64,000 nt of DNA from the NCBI GenBank assembly GCA_902493145.1, contig CABUOA010000006.1:15810-79809 (forward strand). The letters run 5' to 3'. Positions 7,897-15,079 of this stretch are shown here, in pieces. The notes under the pieces are model-generated. The model searched no databases. It was not told where the DNA came from and worked only from the letters and a program-made list of their open reading frames with translations. The stretch's first letter is position 1, and each line of letters opens with the position of its first letter. A program made the translations under genes and the position numbers. Source of the DNA: an uncultured Collinsella sp. GTDB taxonomy: Bacteria > Actinomycetota > Coriobacteriia > Coriobacteriales > Coriobacteriaceae.

Positions 7897-8595
7897 CTAC
7901 AGGTAGATCCCCTCGAACAGGCTCTTATGGAACTGGGTGTGGTGGTCGCGCGCCCAGGTAAAGAGCGCCTGGTCAAAGTTGCTCTGACTGGCGGGGATAC
8001 CGTAGACGCCGGCGACTTCCGCGCGCACGAACTCCAGCGCGGGCAGCTTGTTGATGGCCGTGAGCGCAAACGGCGACGTGGGCTCCTCGAACAGGTAATG
8101 GCTGCCTTGCAGCGCGCCGCAGGCGGTGCAGGTGCTGGCGAGCGATGCGGTCTTGGTGGCGCGCGACGTTACGGGCTTGTAGCCGCAGCGCTCGCGCAGG
8201 TAGTCGCGGATCTCGGCCGGCACGCAGCCCAGCGCGGGGATGATGGCTATCGCGTTGGCGCGGGCGGTGTCGATCGCGATGTGGCCCGTGTCGTCCATGG
8301 AGGGCGCGGCGCTGGGCGCGGCCTTGCTGCCCGAGTCCTCGGCCACCCGATACGGAATGCCAAAGGCCGCGACCGTCGTCTGCTCGTGGCACTTCCAACA
8401 TTCGCGCTTGCCCAACACCAGGTAGATGTAGGGCGCGCTGGGGTCGGAGCGATCCACGCCGGGCAGCCACGCGACAAAGGGCTCGGGGTTGACGCCGTCG
8501 GGCACATACCAGATCTTCTTGACCCGGTCCCACTTGGCGCCCAGGGCCTTGGCCTCGTCTTTGTGCGAAAAGGGAACATCGAGCTCGGTGCGCAT
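7897..8595 (-). CDS. DUF5710-domain protein with Cys pairs
   Basis: 232 residues on the minus strand. The start at 8595 is chosen because AAAGGAG lies just upstream; the frame runs further but without a ribosome site. Residues 1-45 ('LDVPFSHKDEAKALGAKWDRVKKIWYVPDG') match the short DUF5710 motif found in primase-like, mobilisation and phage proteins, where it is thought to bind nucleic acid. Two Cys pairs, CWKCHE and CTACGAL, could bind zinc. The rest is not recognised. It is divergent from the AbiEi-like gene at 8913, and the shared 317-base intergenic region carries the tandem GGTCAG repeats. Confidence 0.7.
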   Translation of the reverse strand: MRTELDVPFSHKDEAKALGAKWDRVKKIWYVPDGVNPEPFVAWLPGVDRSDPSAPYIYLVLGKRECWKCHEQTTVAAFGIPYRVAEDSGSKAAPSAAPSMDDTGHIAIDTARANAIAIIPALGCVPAEIRDYLRERCGYKPVTSRATKTASLASTCTACGALQGSHYLFEEPTSPFALTAINKLPALEFVRAEVAGVYGIPASQSNFDQALFTWARDHHTQFHKSLFEGIYL

Positions 8596-8742
8596 GGCGG
8601 CTCCTTTGTGCGGCTTGCGGTGCATGTGCTCCAAGGATACCCCAGCGGCGGGTGCGTGGTCGCTAAACGAGCACTTCGACCGTCCGAGAAGTCGCGGAGC
8701 ATTTTGGCGAGGGCGTGCCGTCAAGCAAATGGGCAAGCAAAT

Positions 8743-8759
8743 GGTCAGCTTTTGGTCAG
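8743..8759. promoter_or_regulatory. Tandem GGTCAG repeats in a divergent promoter region
   Basis: GGTCAGCTTTTGGTCAG has two half-sites 11 bases apart, one helical turn, between the divergent genes at 7897 and 8913. An identical 17-mer lies at 42385-42401 upstream of the Tad pilus genes. The rest of the 8596-8912 gap shows no gene or RNA that I can support. Confidence 0.5.
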
Positions 8760-8912
8760 TTGAGCGGCAACCTTGCCAAAAGCTGGACGGATTTGCATTT
8801 AGACGTCGACGAATGAACACTTTGGACGCGCCGCGGCAAAAATCCGCCGGTCGTTTGCCGAAAACTTGGCAGGACCGCCAACGGCCGCCGACGCGCGTGC
8901 TATCTTCGCGCC

Positions 8913-10016
8913 ATGGGGTACTTTATCGTTTCACATAACGCTGCGCTGGCGCTCTTGGCGCACATCCCGAACCCGCGCTTTGGGGATTCGGAGTCAGAGG
9001 TCGTGTCGATCGCGGGTGCCTGCGCGCTCTGTGACCAGGAGGCGCAGGAGTTTATCGATCGCTACGACCTGGGGATTGACGTGCTGGATCTGATGGTGCC
9101 GACGCGCGCCGACCGTCGGCGGACCAAGCACGTCGCGACGCACCTGTGCACCAACGAGCTCCCGGCGGGTTCGTTTATCTCACTGGGCCACTGGATGGGC
9201 GACCTGGATGCATACGTGTGCTCTCCCGAGCTGGCGTATTTACAGGCCGCGCACGATGGCGATGCGGCGGAGGCCATCTACGCCGGCTATGCCATGACAT
9301 CGGACTACCGGCTGGACAACCTTGCTCCCGGCGGGGTGACCAGCAGGGATGCGGGCATGCGCGATGGAAAGCTCACGACCAAGGAGCACATTGCGGCGTA
9401 CCTTGACCGGGCGTCAAAGGTGAGAGGCGCCGCCAAGGCGAAGGCGTTGCTTCCGTACGTGGAAGAGGGCTCACGGTCTCCAAGGGAGTCGGGGCTTTGC
9501 ATGTTTATGTCGCTGCCCGCGCATTACGGCGGGCTTGCGCTGGGCAAGACCGAGCTGAACAAGAAGTACTTCATTCGCGACGGCTACAACGATGGGCGCA
9601 ACCGCAAACTGCGCGTGTTGGAGCGCACGCCCGACATAACGCTTACGGCGAAAGCGGAGGTGGGCCTGGATAAAGTAAGGGCTGGCTTGCTGCCCGAGGT
9701 GCTTACCGCGCTGGTCGATTACGACAGCGACGCCATCCATGATGGAAGCGAGAAAATCCACAAGGATGCCGAGCGCCGCAACGAGCTGCAGATGCTCAAT
9801 GGGGTCGCGTACTTTACGGTGACGACTGACCAGGCGAGCGACTACGAAAAGCTCGTTCGCCTGTGCGAACGCGTCCGGCGCAAGCTGCATCGTCGCAAGC
9901 GTCCCATATTTTACAAGCCCATGACCGAGGAGGCGCGATATTTGGCACAGGCGCGCGTCGAGACAAAGCGGTTTAAGCTCTGGCAGACCGTTATTGAGGC
10001 ACGTCAGCATTGGTAA
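8913..10016 (+). CDS. AbiEi/DUF559-like protein with divergent nuclease-like C-terminus
   Basis: 367 residues. Residues about 1-140 resemble the AbiEi-type region ('VLDLMVPTRADRRRTKHVATHLC', 'LPAGSFISL', 'SPELAYLQAA'). The C-terminal part ('VDYDSDAIHDG' followed by 'DAERRNELQMLNGVAYFTVTTDQ') aligns with the end of DUF559/Vsr-like folds (normally an acidic residue-x-D/Q-G-x-x-H, then D..R...L...G). The paralogue on the minus strand at 34749 has 'YADILIE' and 'ILECQG' there, so this copy seems to have lost part of the PD-(D/E)XK motif. It may be an antitoxin/regulator-like protein or a degenerate nuclease. A long inverted repeat follows 40 bases after the stop. The start shows no strong Shine-Dalgarno. 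Confidence 0.6.
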   Translation: MGYFIVSHNAALALLAHIPNPRFGDSESEVVSIAGACALCDQEAQEFIDRYDLGIDVLDLMVPTRADRRRTKHVATHLCTNELPAGSFISLGHWMGDLDAYVCSPELAYLQAAHDGDAAEAIYAGYAMTSDYRLDNLAPGGVTSRDAGMRDGKLTTKEHIAAYLDRASKVRGAAKAKALLPYVEEGSRSPRESGLCMFMSLPAHYGGLALGKTELNKKYFIRDGYNDGRNRKLRVLERTPDITLTAKAEVGLDKVRAGLLPEVLTALVDYDSDAIHDGSEKIHKDAERRNELQMLNGVAYFTVTTDQASDYEKLVRLCERVRRKLHRRKRPIFYKPMTEEARYLAQARVETKRFKLWQTVIEARQHW

Positions 10017-10055
10017 GTGGGCCTTTGGCGGCGGAGGGGGTGCTGCTGTATTGAA

Positions 10056-10229
10056 GGTGAATGGTTTCCCGCGAAGTGAACGAGTGTTTTTGAACCCCCG
10101 AAGCATCCACATTTTTTGGCGCCAAAACCTCAGGATTCTAACGACAAAACCGCAGGAAATGAGCCGTAAAAAGTGTCGATGCTCCGGGGGTCCGTTTTGG
10201 CTCGTTCACTTCGCGGGAAACCATTCACC
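10056..10229. repeat. Long inverted-repeat element with 29-bp perfect arms
   Basis: The outer arms 10056-10084 and 10201-10229 are perfectly complementary over 29 bp. Inside, 10095-10111 and 10175-10191 pair at 15 of 17 positions (ACCCCCG.AGCATC core), leaving a loop of about 60 bases. It sits directly after the AbiEi-like gene. A related element with different outer arms but a similar core lies beside the second AbiEi-like gene (35874-36001). No coding potential is apparent. Confidence 0.85.
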
Positions 10230-10282
10230 CTCGATTTGCGGGGGTCACCCGGATATGGCTGCGAGGCCCATTCGGGCCTGAT

Positions 10283-10378
10283 CGGGGCGCCCGCTGGGGT
10301 TGTTTGGGCGGCTTTGGGTTTGGTTGGGGTGGTTGCTGGCGTTGTTGAGGCGGCTTTGGGCGCCGCGGCGTCCGCTTG
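10283..10378. other. G-rich low-complexity tract with 42-bp period
   Basis: GGCGGCTTTGGG occurs at 10307-10318 and 10349-10360, 42 bases apart, in a G/T-rich tract. Read on the minus strand it gives two Pro/Ala/Thr-rich 14-residue repeats (APKAASTTPATTPT, KPKAAQTTPAGAPI), but the frame has no credible start. It may be the relic of a repetitive linker or simply a G-run region. Confidence 0.4.
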
Positions 10379-10390
10379 ACTTGGTGGCGT

Positions 10391-10426
10391 AAAACAAAAC
10401 AGCTCAGAGGCGAAGCCTCTGAGCTG
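10391..10426 (-). terminator. Intrinsic terminator of tRNA-Val
   Basis: On the minus strand CAGCTCAGAGGC (10415-10426) pairs with GCCTCTGAGCTG (10400-10411) around a three-base loop, then TTTTGTTTT. Confidence 0.9.
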
Positions 10427-10434
10427 CGAACATT

Positions 10435-10509
10435 TGGTGGGCGTTAGAAGATTTGAACTTCTGACCTCTTCCGTGTCAGGGAAGCGCTCTCCCCCTGAGC
10501 TAAACGCCC
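10435..10509 (-). tRNA. tRNA-Val(GAC)
   Basis: Read on the minus strand: acceptor GGGCGTT paired with AACGCCC, a D arm (GCTCAGGGGGAGAGC), anticodon stem CTTCC/GGAAG with loop CTGACAC (anticodon GAC), a T arm with GTTCAAATC, discriminator A and an encoded CCA (10435-10437). Confidence 0.95.
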
Positions 10510-10538
10510 GATCAAGGGTGCGCGAGTGCGCACGGAAT

Positions 10539-10567
10539 AATATAACGGAGCTCCCACCCAGTGGCAA
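10539..10567 (-). promoter_or_regulatory. Promoter of tRNA-Val
   Basis: On the minus strand TTGCCA (10562-10567) and TATATT (10539-10544) are 17 bases apart. An AT-rich block ending AAAAATAGTTCTTGC precedes the -35, and the same block precedes the tRNA-Leu promoter at 58890. Confidence 0.8.
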
Positions 10568-10739
10568 GAACTATTTTTTAAAAAGCGGCGATTTGCGACC
10601 CTATCCGCTCCGATGCAGCGCGAACAGCACGTGGAAAGTTGCGTTTGTACCCCCGATGAACTGCACATTCGCGTAAAATAACTCCATTATGGGCAAATGG
10701 TGTCCAGGTAGTTTACAACGCGGCAAATGGGGGAGGGGC

Positions 10740-11624
10740 ATGTCGGACGCGCGTTCGCTGCAAAAACAGTTCAATCGCATGCTCGCCACGTTGCTGGTGG
10801 CCCTTGCTGTTGCCGGAGCTGTAACGTATGCCTGGTACATCTACAACGCCAACCGTCATATCACCGACGTCAAGATGGCCGCGGGCACGGGCGTTACCTT
10901 CCTTATCTCTAACGAGTACGACGGCGAATACAAAACCAATGCCGGCCTGAACTTTGCGGGCCTGCTCGATCCCGTCTCGACCGACAACGTGCTCAACGGC
11001 TTCCAAAAGGTAACGGGCTTTACCGGCGGAACCACGCAGGACTCGCTGTTTGCCAGCATGTTTGGCACGGCCGAACATTCCGACTACTACAAGACCTCCC
11101 TGTACCTGGCCACCAACTCGGCCGCAACCGACGTGTACCTGTCGGGTATCGACTTTACCGAGCAGGATCCGGCAAACCCCATCTCCACCGCCCTGCGCGT
11201 GGGGCTGGTCGCCTATGCTCCAGGGCAGGGCGATGCCGTTACGGGCCAGTATGTCTTTGAGGTCTCGGGCGAGCACAATCCCCAGGCGCGCTACAACACG
11301 CTTGATGGCAAGGACGCCGGCGAAAACGAGCAGAACCACCTGGTGCTCGACAGCAGCCGCTCCGACGGTGCCACGGTCCATTTTGACCAGCTGACCAGCG
11401 CAAACTTCTGCGACTACAACGAAGACACCGGCATCGTGAGTCTCAAGGAGGCCACGACCAAGATTTGCAGCCTACCCGCTGCCGCCAAGGGCGCCAGCCG
11501 CAGCACGCCCGTGCGCGTGGACGTGTACGTGTGGCTGGAGGGCTGCGACCCCGACTGTACCAACAACCTGGCCGCAACCAGCCTGCAATCGCTGGCGCTG
11601 CGCTTTGCCGGTAAGCGTTCGTAG
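10740..11624 (+). CDS. Exported protein with SipW-type signal peptide (locus protein 1)
   Basis: 294 residues; the ATG at 10740 has GGGAGGGG directly upstream. The basic n-region (RSLQKQFNRM) is followed by a hydrophobic core ending AVTYAWYIYN, the SipW-substrate hallmark. The mature part contains a 'LDPVSTDNVLNGF' segment, shared in form with the next two proteins (LYPISTSDLSRF, LYPVSTFDLNGF), and ends with 'VDVYVWLEGCDPDC'. These shared blocks define a family of beta-rich exported proteins. First gene of the 10.7-19.8 kb locus; 11 bases before the next start. It may build a surface fibre or sheath in the manner of TasA, but this is inferred only from the signal peptide and composition. Confidence 0.8.
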   Translation: MSDARSLQKQFNRMLATLLVALAVAGAVTYAWYIYNANRHITDVKMAAGTGVTFLISNEYDGEYKTNAGLNFAGLLDPVSTDNVLNGFQKVTGFTGGTTQDSLFASMFGTAEHSDYYKTSLYLATNSAATDVYLSGIDFTEQDPANPISTALRVGLVAYAPGQGDAVTGQYVFEVSGEHNPQARYNTLDGKDAGENEQNHLVLDSSRSDGATVHFDQLTSANFCDYNEDTGIVSLKEATTKICSLPAAAKGASRSTPVRVDVYVWLEGCDPDCTNNLAATSLQSLALRFAGKRS

Positions 11625-11635
11625 GGGGACCAGGG

Positions 11636-12472
11636 ATGAGTGCATCGAACATCAAAGACATCCTGGGCTCGCGCCGCCGCATGGTTGCTGCGGCCGCATG
11701 GATGCTGGTGCTGGTAGCCGCCCTGAGTGCCGCCACCTATGCCTGGTTTAGTAACTCGCGCTACACCAACGTGACCCCCGTGGCGCACACGGTAAGCGAC
11801 GAGAGCTCCGACCTGCAGATTGGCCTTTCGGCCAACGGGCCCTGGGACACAACGGCCACGCTTGCCGCCGCCGACAAGACGCTCTATCCCATCTCGACGT
11901 CAGACCTTTCCCGCTTTTGGCGCGGCACGTTCCAAAACGCCGCGGGCATTACGACCGACTACGCCGACTGCACCGCGCAGCTGGATGACTACGCCCTTTC
12001 GGGCACGCTGTACCTCAAGAGCAGCGATAGCGCGCTCAATGTGTACCTGTATCAGGGCCAGATGAGCGTGACGAGCGACCCGCAGCTGCTGGCCGCGTTG
12101 CGTTTGGGTCTGGTAATTACGACCCAGTCGGGCACGCAGACGCATATCTTTACCTGTGATGACTTGGGCAATACCGCAGGCGCCACCAACAGGCGCACCA
12201 CGGCGCAGGACGGCGCGGTCGTAGCGGGTGCCGCCTCGGGCTGGAGCTACACCGCCGACCCGGCCCGCGCTATTAGCTCTTACAGCATGGATGGCACCGG
12301 TGACACGCCCACGCCGCGTGCGGGCGCCACGCCCATCTGCACGCTGGCCGCCAACGAGGTGGCAAGCGTTCGCTACGTTGTATACATGGAAGGCTGCGAC
12401 GCCAATTGCATCGACGAGGCCCAGGCCCGCGATGTGGTGCTGCAGCTTGCCTTTGCTGCGGCCAAGGCGTAA
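11636..12472 (+). CDS. Exported protein with SipW-type signal peptide (locus protein 2)
   Basis: 278 residues, starting 11 bases after the previous stop with AGGGGGACCAGGG ahead of the ATG. The signal peptide core ends LSAATYAWFSN. The family block 'LYPISTSDLSRF' lies at about residues 83-94 and 'RYVVYMEGCDANC' near the C-terminus. It is a paralogue of the proteins on either side. No enzymatic motif, repeat or second membrane segment is visible. Co-transcription with the peptidases and ATPase downstream is likely, given the tight spacing. Confidence 0.8.
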   Translation: MSASNIKDILGSRRRMVAAAAWMLVLVAALSAATYAWFSNSRYTNVTPVAHTVSDESSDLQIGLSANGPWDTTATLAAADKTLYPISTSDLSRFWRGTFQNAAGITTDYADCTAQLDDYALSGTLYLKSSDSALNVYLYQGQMSVTSDPQLLAALRLGLVITTQSGTQTHIFTCDDLGNTAGATNRRTTAQDGAVVAGAASGWSYTADPARAISSYSMDGTGDTPTPRAGATPICTLAANEVASVRYVVYMEGCDANCIDEAQARDVVLQLAFAAAKA

Positions 12473-12485
12473 GGGGGCGAGCGAC

Positions 12486-13472
12486 GTGAAAGATCAGAAG
12501 CGCATGCCAGCAGATAGCTGCGAGGCCAAAACCCAGAGCGAGAGCCCCGCGGTTCCCTCCAGCGTAGCCGCCGAGTGCCAGGTCCTCGAGGGCGCCGCCG
12601 CCCGCCGCCACGCTCGCCACGCGCGTGCCTACATCGCGCTCGTTATGGTGGCGCTCGCCGCCACCTTGGGCGCCGCGACCTACGCCTGGTTTACCAACAA
12701 CATGAAGGTCAACACCAATTCGGTGAGCGTGCACAGCGACACGTCCAAGCTGGTGCTGGAGCTGGGCGACGCCGATCGCGGCAGCTGGTCGCAGCAGGGC
12801 GATGTTTCCCTGACTTCCAATGCGGCTGGCGCCGTGACGCTCTATCCGGTCTCGACCTTCGATCTCAACGGCTTTGCTGCCTGCGCGCAAAACAATGCCC
12901 GCGGGGATGCCACGGTGTTTGAGCAGGCAAAAGACAACGGTTCCGCGTTCTACCACGGCTGGATCAATCTGCGCCCCACCATTACCGGAACGGGCGCCAG
13001 CAAAGTAAAGGGTAAGGTCAGCTTGTATCTGGCCGAATCGCTGGTCCCGCAGGGCGCCGATGCCGAGCTGCTGCGCGCGGCCCGCGTGGGCATAAAGATC
13101 TCGAGCGGCAACCAGGTGCTTGCCACCAACATCTTTGAACTCGACGGCTCCGATAGTGGTCACCGCGCCGAGCACCCGGCGACTGCCCCTGCAGGCCTGG
13201 CGGGCTACACCGAGGGCATGCTCCTGGGCTGGCAAAACGGTCAGCTCACCTGCGGCGCCAACGTGACGCAGGACCCGGCCACCTTTACGCTGGACACGAG
13301 CGAGACGGCCGCGCGTCCGCAAAACACGCTTGCCACGCTGGGGCTTGACCAGACCTATCGTTTGGATATCTATTACTACATCGAGGGCACCGATCCCGAT
13401 AGCGCCGACTATCTCTATCAAGATCCGGGCACCTTGCACCTGGCGCTCTTTGCGACCTTGGACGGTGAGTAG
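12486..13472 (+). CDS. Exported protein with SipW-type signal peptide and long N-terminal extension (locus protein 3)
   Basis: 328 residues with a GTG start at 12486, 13 bases after the previous gene and behind AGGGGG. Unlike its paralogues it has about 50 polar residues before the hydrophobic core, which ends LGAATYAWFTNN. The family block 'LYPVSTFDLNGF' and a C-terminal 'IYYYIEGTDPDSADY' are present; the Cys of the usual EGxDxxC is replaced by Ser. A later start is possible, but none has a better ribosome site. Probably another subunit or variant of the same exported assembly. Confidence 0.75.
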   Translation: MKDQKRMPADSCEAKTQSESPAVPSSVAAECQVLEGAAARRHARHARAYIALVMVALAATLGAATYAWFTNNMKVNTNSVSVHSDTSKLVLELGDADRGSWSQQGDVSLTSNAAGAVTLYPVSTFDLNGFAACAQNNARGDATVFEQAKDNGSAFYHGWINLRPTITGTGASKVKGKVSLYLAESLVPQGADAELLRAARVGIKISSGNQVLATNIFELDGSDSGHRAEHPATAPAGLAGYTEGMLLGWQNGQLTCGANVTQDPATFTLDTSETAARPQNTLATLGLDQTYRLDIYYYIEGTDPDSADYLYQDPGTLHLALFATLDGE

Positions 13473-13474
13473 CA

Positions 13475-14272
13475 ATGGCACACGTCGCGCCCGGCAACCG
13501 CCGCCCGACCACCGGCGCTCCGGTTGCCGCGCCCACCGATATCGACCTGCGCCGCAAGCTCACCACCACCGTGGTGCTGGTCCTGTTTGCCCTGGTGGCG
13601 ATAGCCATGGCAACGTTCGCCTGGTTCTCCATCGCCGATAGCGCCAAGACCCGCATGCTCATGATCGACGCCAACGCCGACGGTTCGCTGCGCTTTGACC
13701 TGGACGAGCATGCCACCTTCGAAGAGTACGTCCACAGTCTGAGCTTCGACCAGATCTCGGCGCGCATCGCCAGCGAAAAGGGCGTGGACATCGACGCGTC
13801 CAAGCTCAAACCCGTCACCACGAGCGACTACCAGACCTTTACCTTCGAGGACGGCTCCACCGCCGATCCCGCCACCGGCGCCTACCTGGAGTTTACGCTG
13901 CACTTTATGAGCAGTACGGACCTGCGCGTTCGCCTGACCGGGCAGGATGGCGACGGCGGCGTGTCCGGCACGCGGTTTAGCTCCGATACACAGGGCATGG
14001 CCAGCGCCATGCGTATGAGCTTTACCGCCGATGGTCGAACGTGGGTCTACAGCCCTAACGGGGGCGGCGGTTCATCTGGCTCGGCCACCGTCTTTGGGCT
14101 CGACTCGGGCGAGGCGACCGCGGCCAGCGACATGTTCGACCTGATGACAGAAACGGACAAGCCAGTAACCGTTCGCATATGGCTCGAGGGAACGGACCCA
14201 AATTGCACTAATATGCTAAAGGGAGCTAACTATTCGGTTTCGATGCGCTTCGAGGGCATCGAGGAACAGTAG
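13475..14272 (+). CDS. Exported protein with SipW-type signal peptide (locus protein 4)
   Basis: 265 residues, two bases after the previous stop. The signal core (LTTTVVLVLFALVAIAMATFAWF) ends in the ATFAWF form also seen in the first protein of the window. The mature part is more acidic (many Asp, Glu and Ser) than its neighbours, has a GGGGSSGS linker near residue 195, and ends with 'VRIWLEGTDPNC'. It is the most divergent of the four exported proteins and lacks the 'LYPxST' block, so it may have a distinct role such as a cap or anchor. Confidence 0.78.
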   Translation: MAHVAPGNRRPTTGAPVAAPTDIDLRRKLTTTVVLVLFALVAIAMATFAWFSIADSAKTRMLMIDANADGSLRFDLDEHATFEEYVHSLSFDQISARIASEKGVDIDASKLKPVTTSDYQTFTFEDGSTADPATGAYLEFTLHFMSSTDLRVRLTGQDGDGGVSGTRFSSDTQGMASAMRMSFTADGRTWVYSPNGGGGSSGSATVFGLDSGEATAASDMFDLMTETDKPVTVRIWLEGTDPNCTNMLKGANYSVSMRFEGIEEQ

Positions 14273-14332
14273 ATATGCACGGCGGCCACCGGGCCGCGCA
14301 CGACCTAGACAGACACGGTAGTAAGGGACATT

Positions 14333-15079
14333 ATGCAATCTGTTAAAAAAGTCGCATCCATCGCGCTGAGCGTTGTCATGTGGATCATCATCCTGGTGGC
14401 GGCCCTGTATGCGTTTACCACGCTCGCCACGCGCGAGGACGGCAGCGTCTCTGACATCGCCGGCTTCACCCCGCTCGCCGTGCAGTCCGACTCCATGGCT
14501 CCCACGTTTAACAAGGGTGACCTCATCTTCATCAAAAAGTGCGACACCTCCAAGCTCGAGGTGGGCGACATCGTGACGTTCCATACCATCATCGACAACG
14601 AGTACGCGCTCAACACGCACCGCATCGCCGCCATCGACGAGGTCAACGGCATGCGCAGCTTTACCACCAAGGGCGACAACAACGACGTGGCCGATACGCA
14701 CATCATTAGTGACGGCGACATCGTGGGCAAGTACGTGTTTGCGCTGCCGCAGATGGGCAAGGTCATGAACTTCCTGTCCAGCTCCATGGGCTTCCTCATT
14801 GTGATTGTGCTGCCCATGCTGTTGTTCTTTATCTACCAGGTGTATCACCTCATCGTGGTGGGCATGAACCTCAAGCGCGCTATGGCCGAGGAGGACCGCC
14901 TGGCCGCCGCGGCTGCCATCGTGGACGCCGAGGGCAAGGGTGACACTACCGTCACCGCCGATAACGCCGCCGAGCAGCTCGCCCAGGCCGAGGCCAAGCT
15001 CGAGGAAGCCCGTCGTCTGAAGGCCGAGGCCGAGGCGGCGATGAACGCGACCAAGCAGGAGGGTACCGACGGTGAGTGA
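14333..15079 (+). CDS. SipW-type signal peptidase I (Ser/His) with coiled-coil tail
   Basis: 248 residues. An N-terminal membrane span (about 8-30) is followed by the S26B-type catalytic region: Ser54 in QSDSMAPTF and His96 in NTHRI, with the GDIVTFH motif between them. The Ser/His dyad (instead of Ser/Lys) is typical of SipW and of archaeal and ER signal peptidases. A second membrane segment (about 150-180) and an Ala/Glu-rich coiled-coil tail of about 65 residues follow. It sits right after four SipW-type substrates and overlaps the AAA+ gene by 8 bases, so it most likely processes those substrates. Confidence 0.9.
   Translation: MQSVKKVASIALSVVMWIIILVAALYAFTTLATREDGSVSDIAGFTPLAVQSDSMAPTFNKGDLIFIKKCDTSKLEVGDIVTFHTIIDNEYALNTHRIAAIDEVNGMRSFTTKGDNNDVADTHIISDGDIVGKYVFALPQMGKVMNFLSSSMGFLIVIVLPMLLFFIYQVYHLIVVGMNLKRAMAEEDRLAAAAAIVDAEGKGDTTVTADNAAEQLAQAEAKLEEARRLKAEAEAAMNATKQEGTDGE

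Noticed and set aside
10130..10567. 145-residue minus-strand frame with Pro/Ala/Thr repeats
   Set aside because: It reads through tRNA-Val and its terminator and has no credible start; only the repeat tract is noted.
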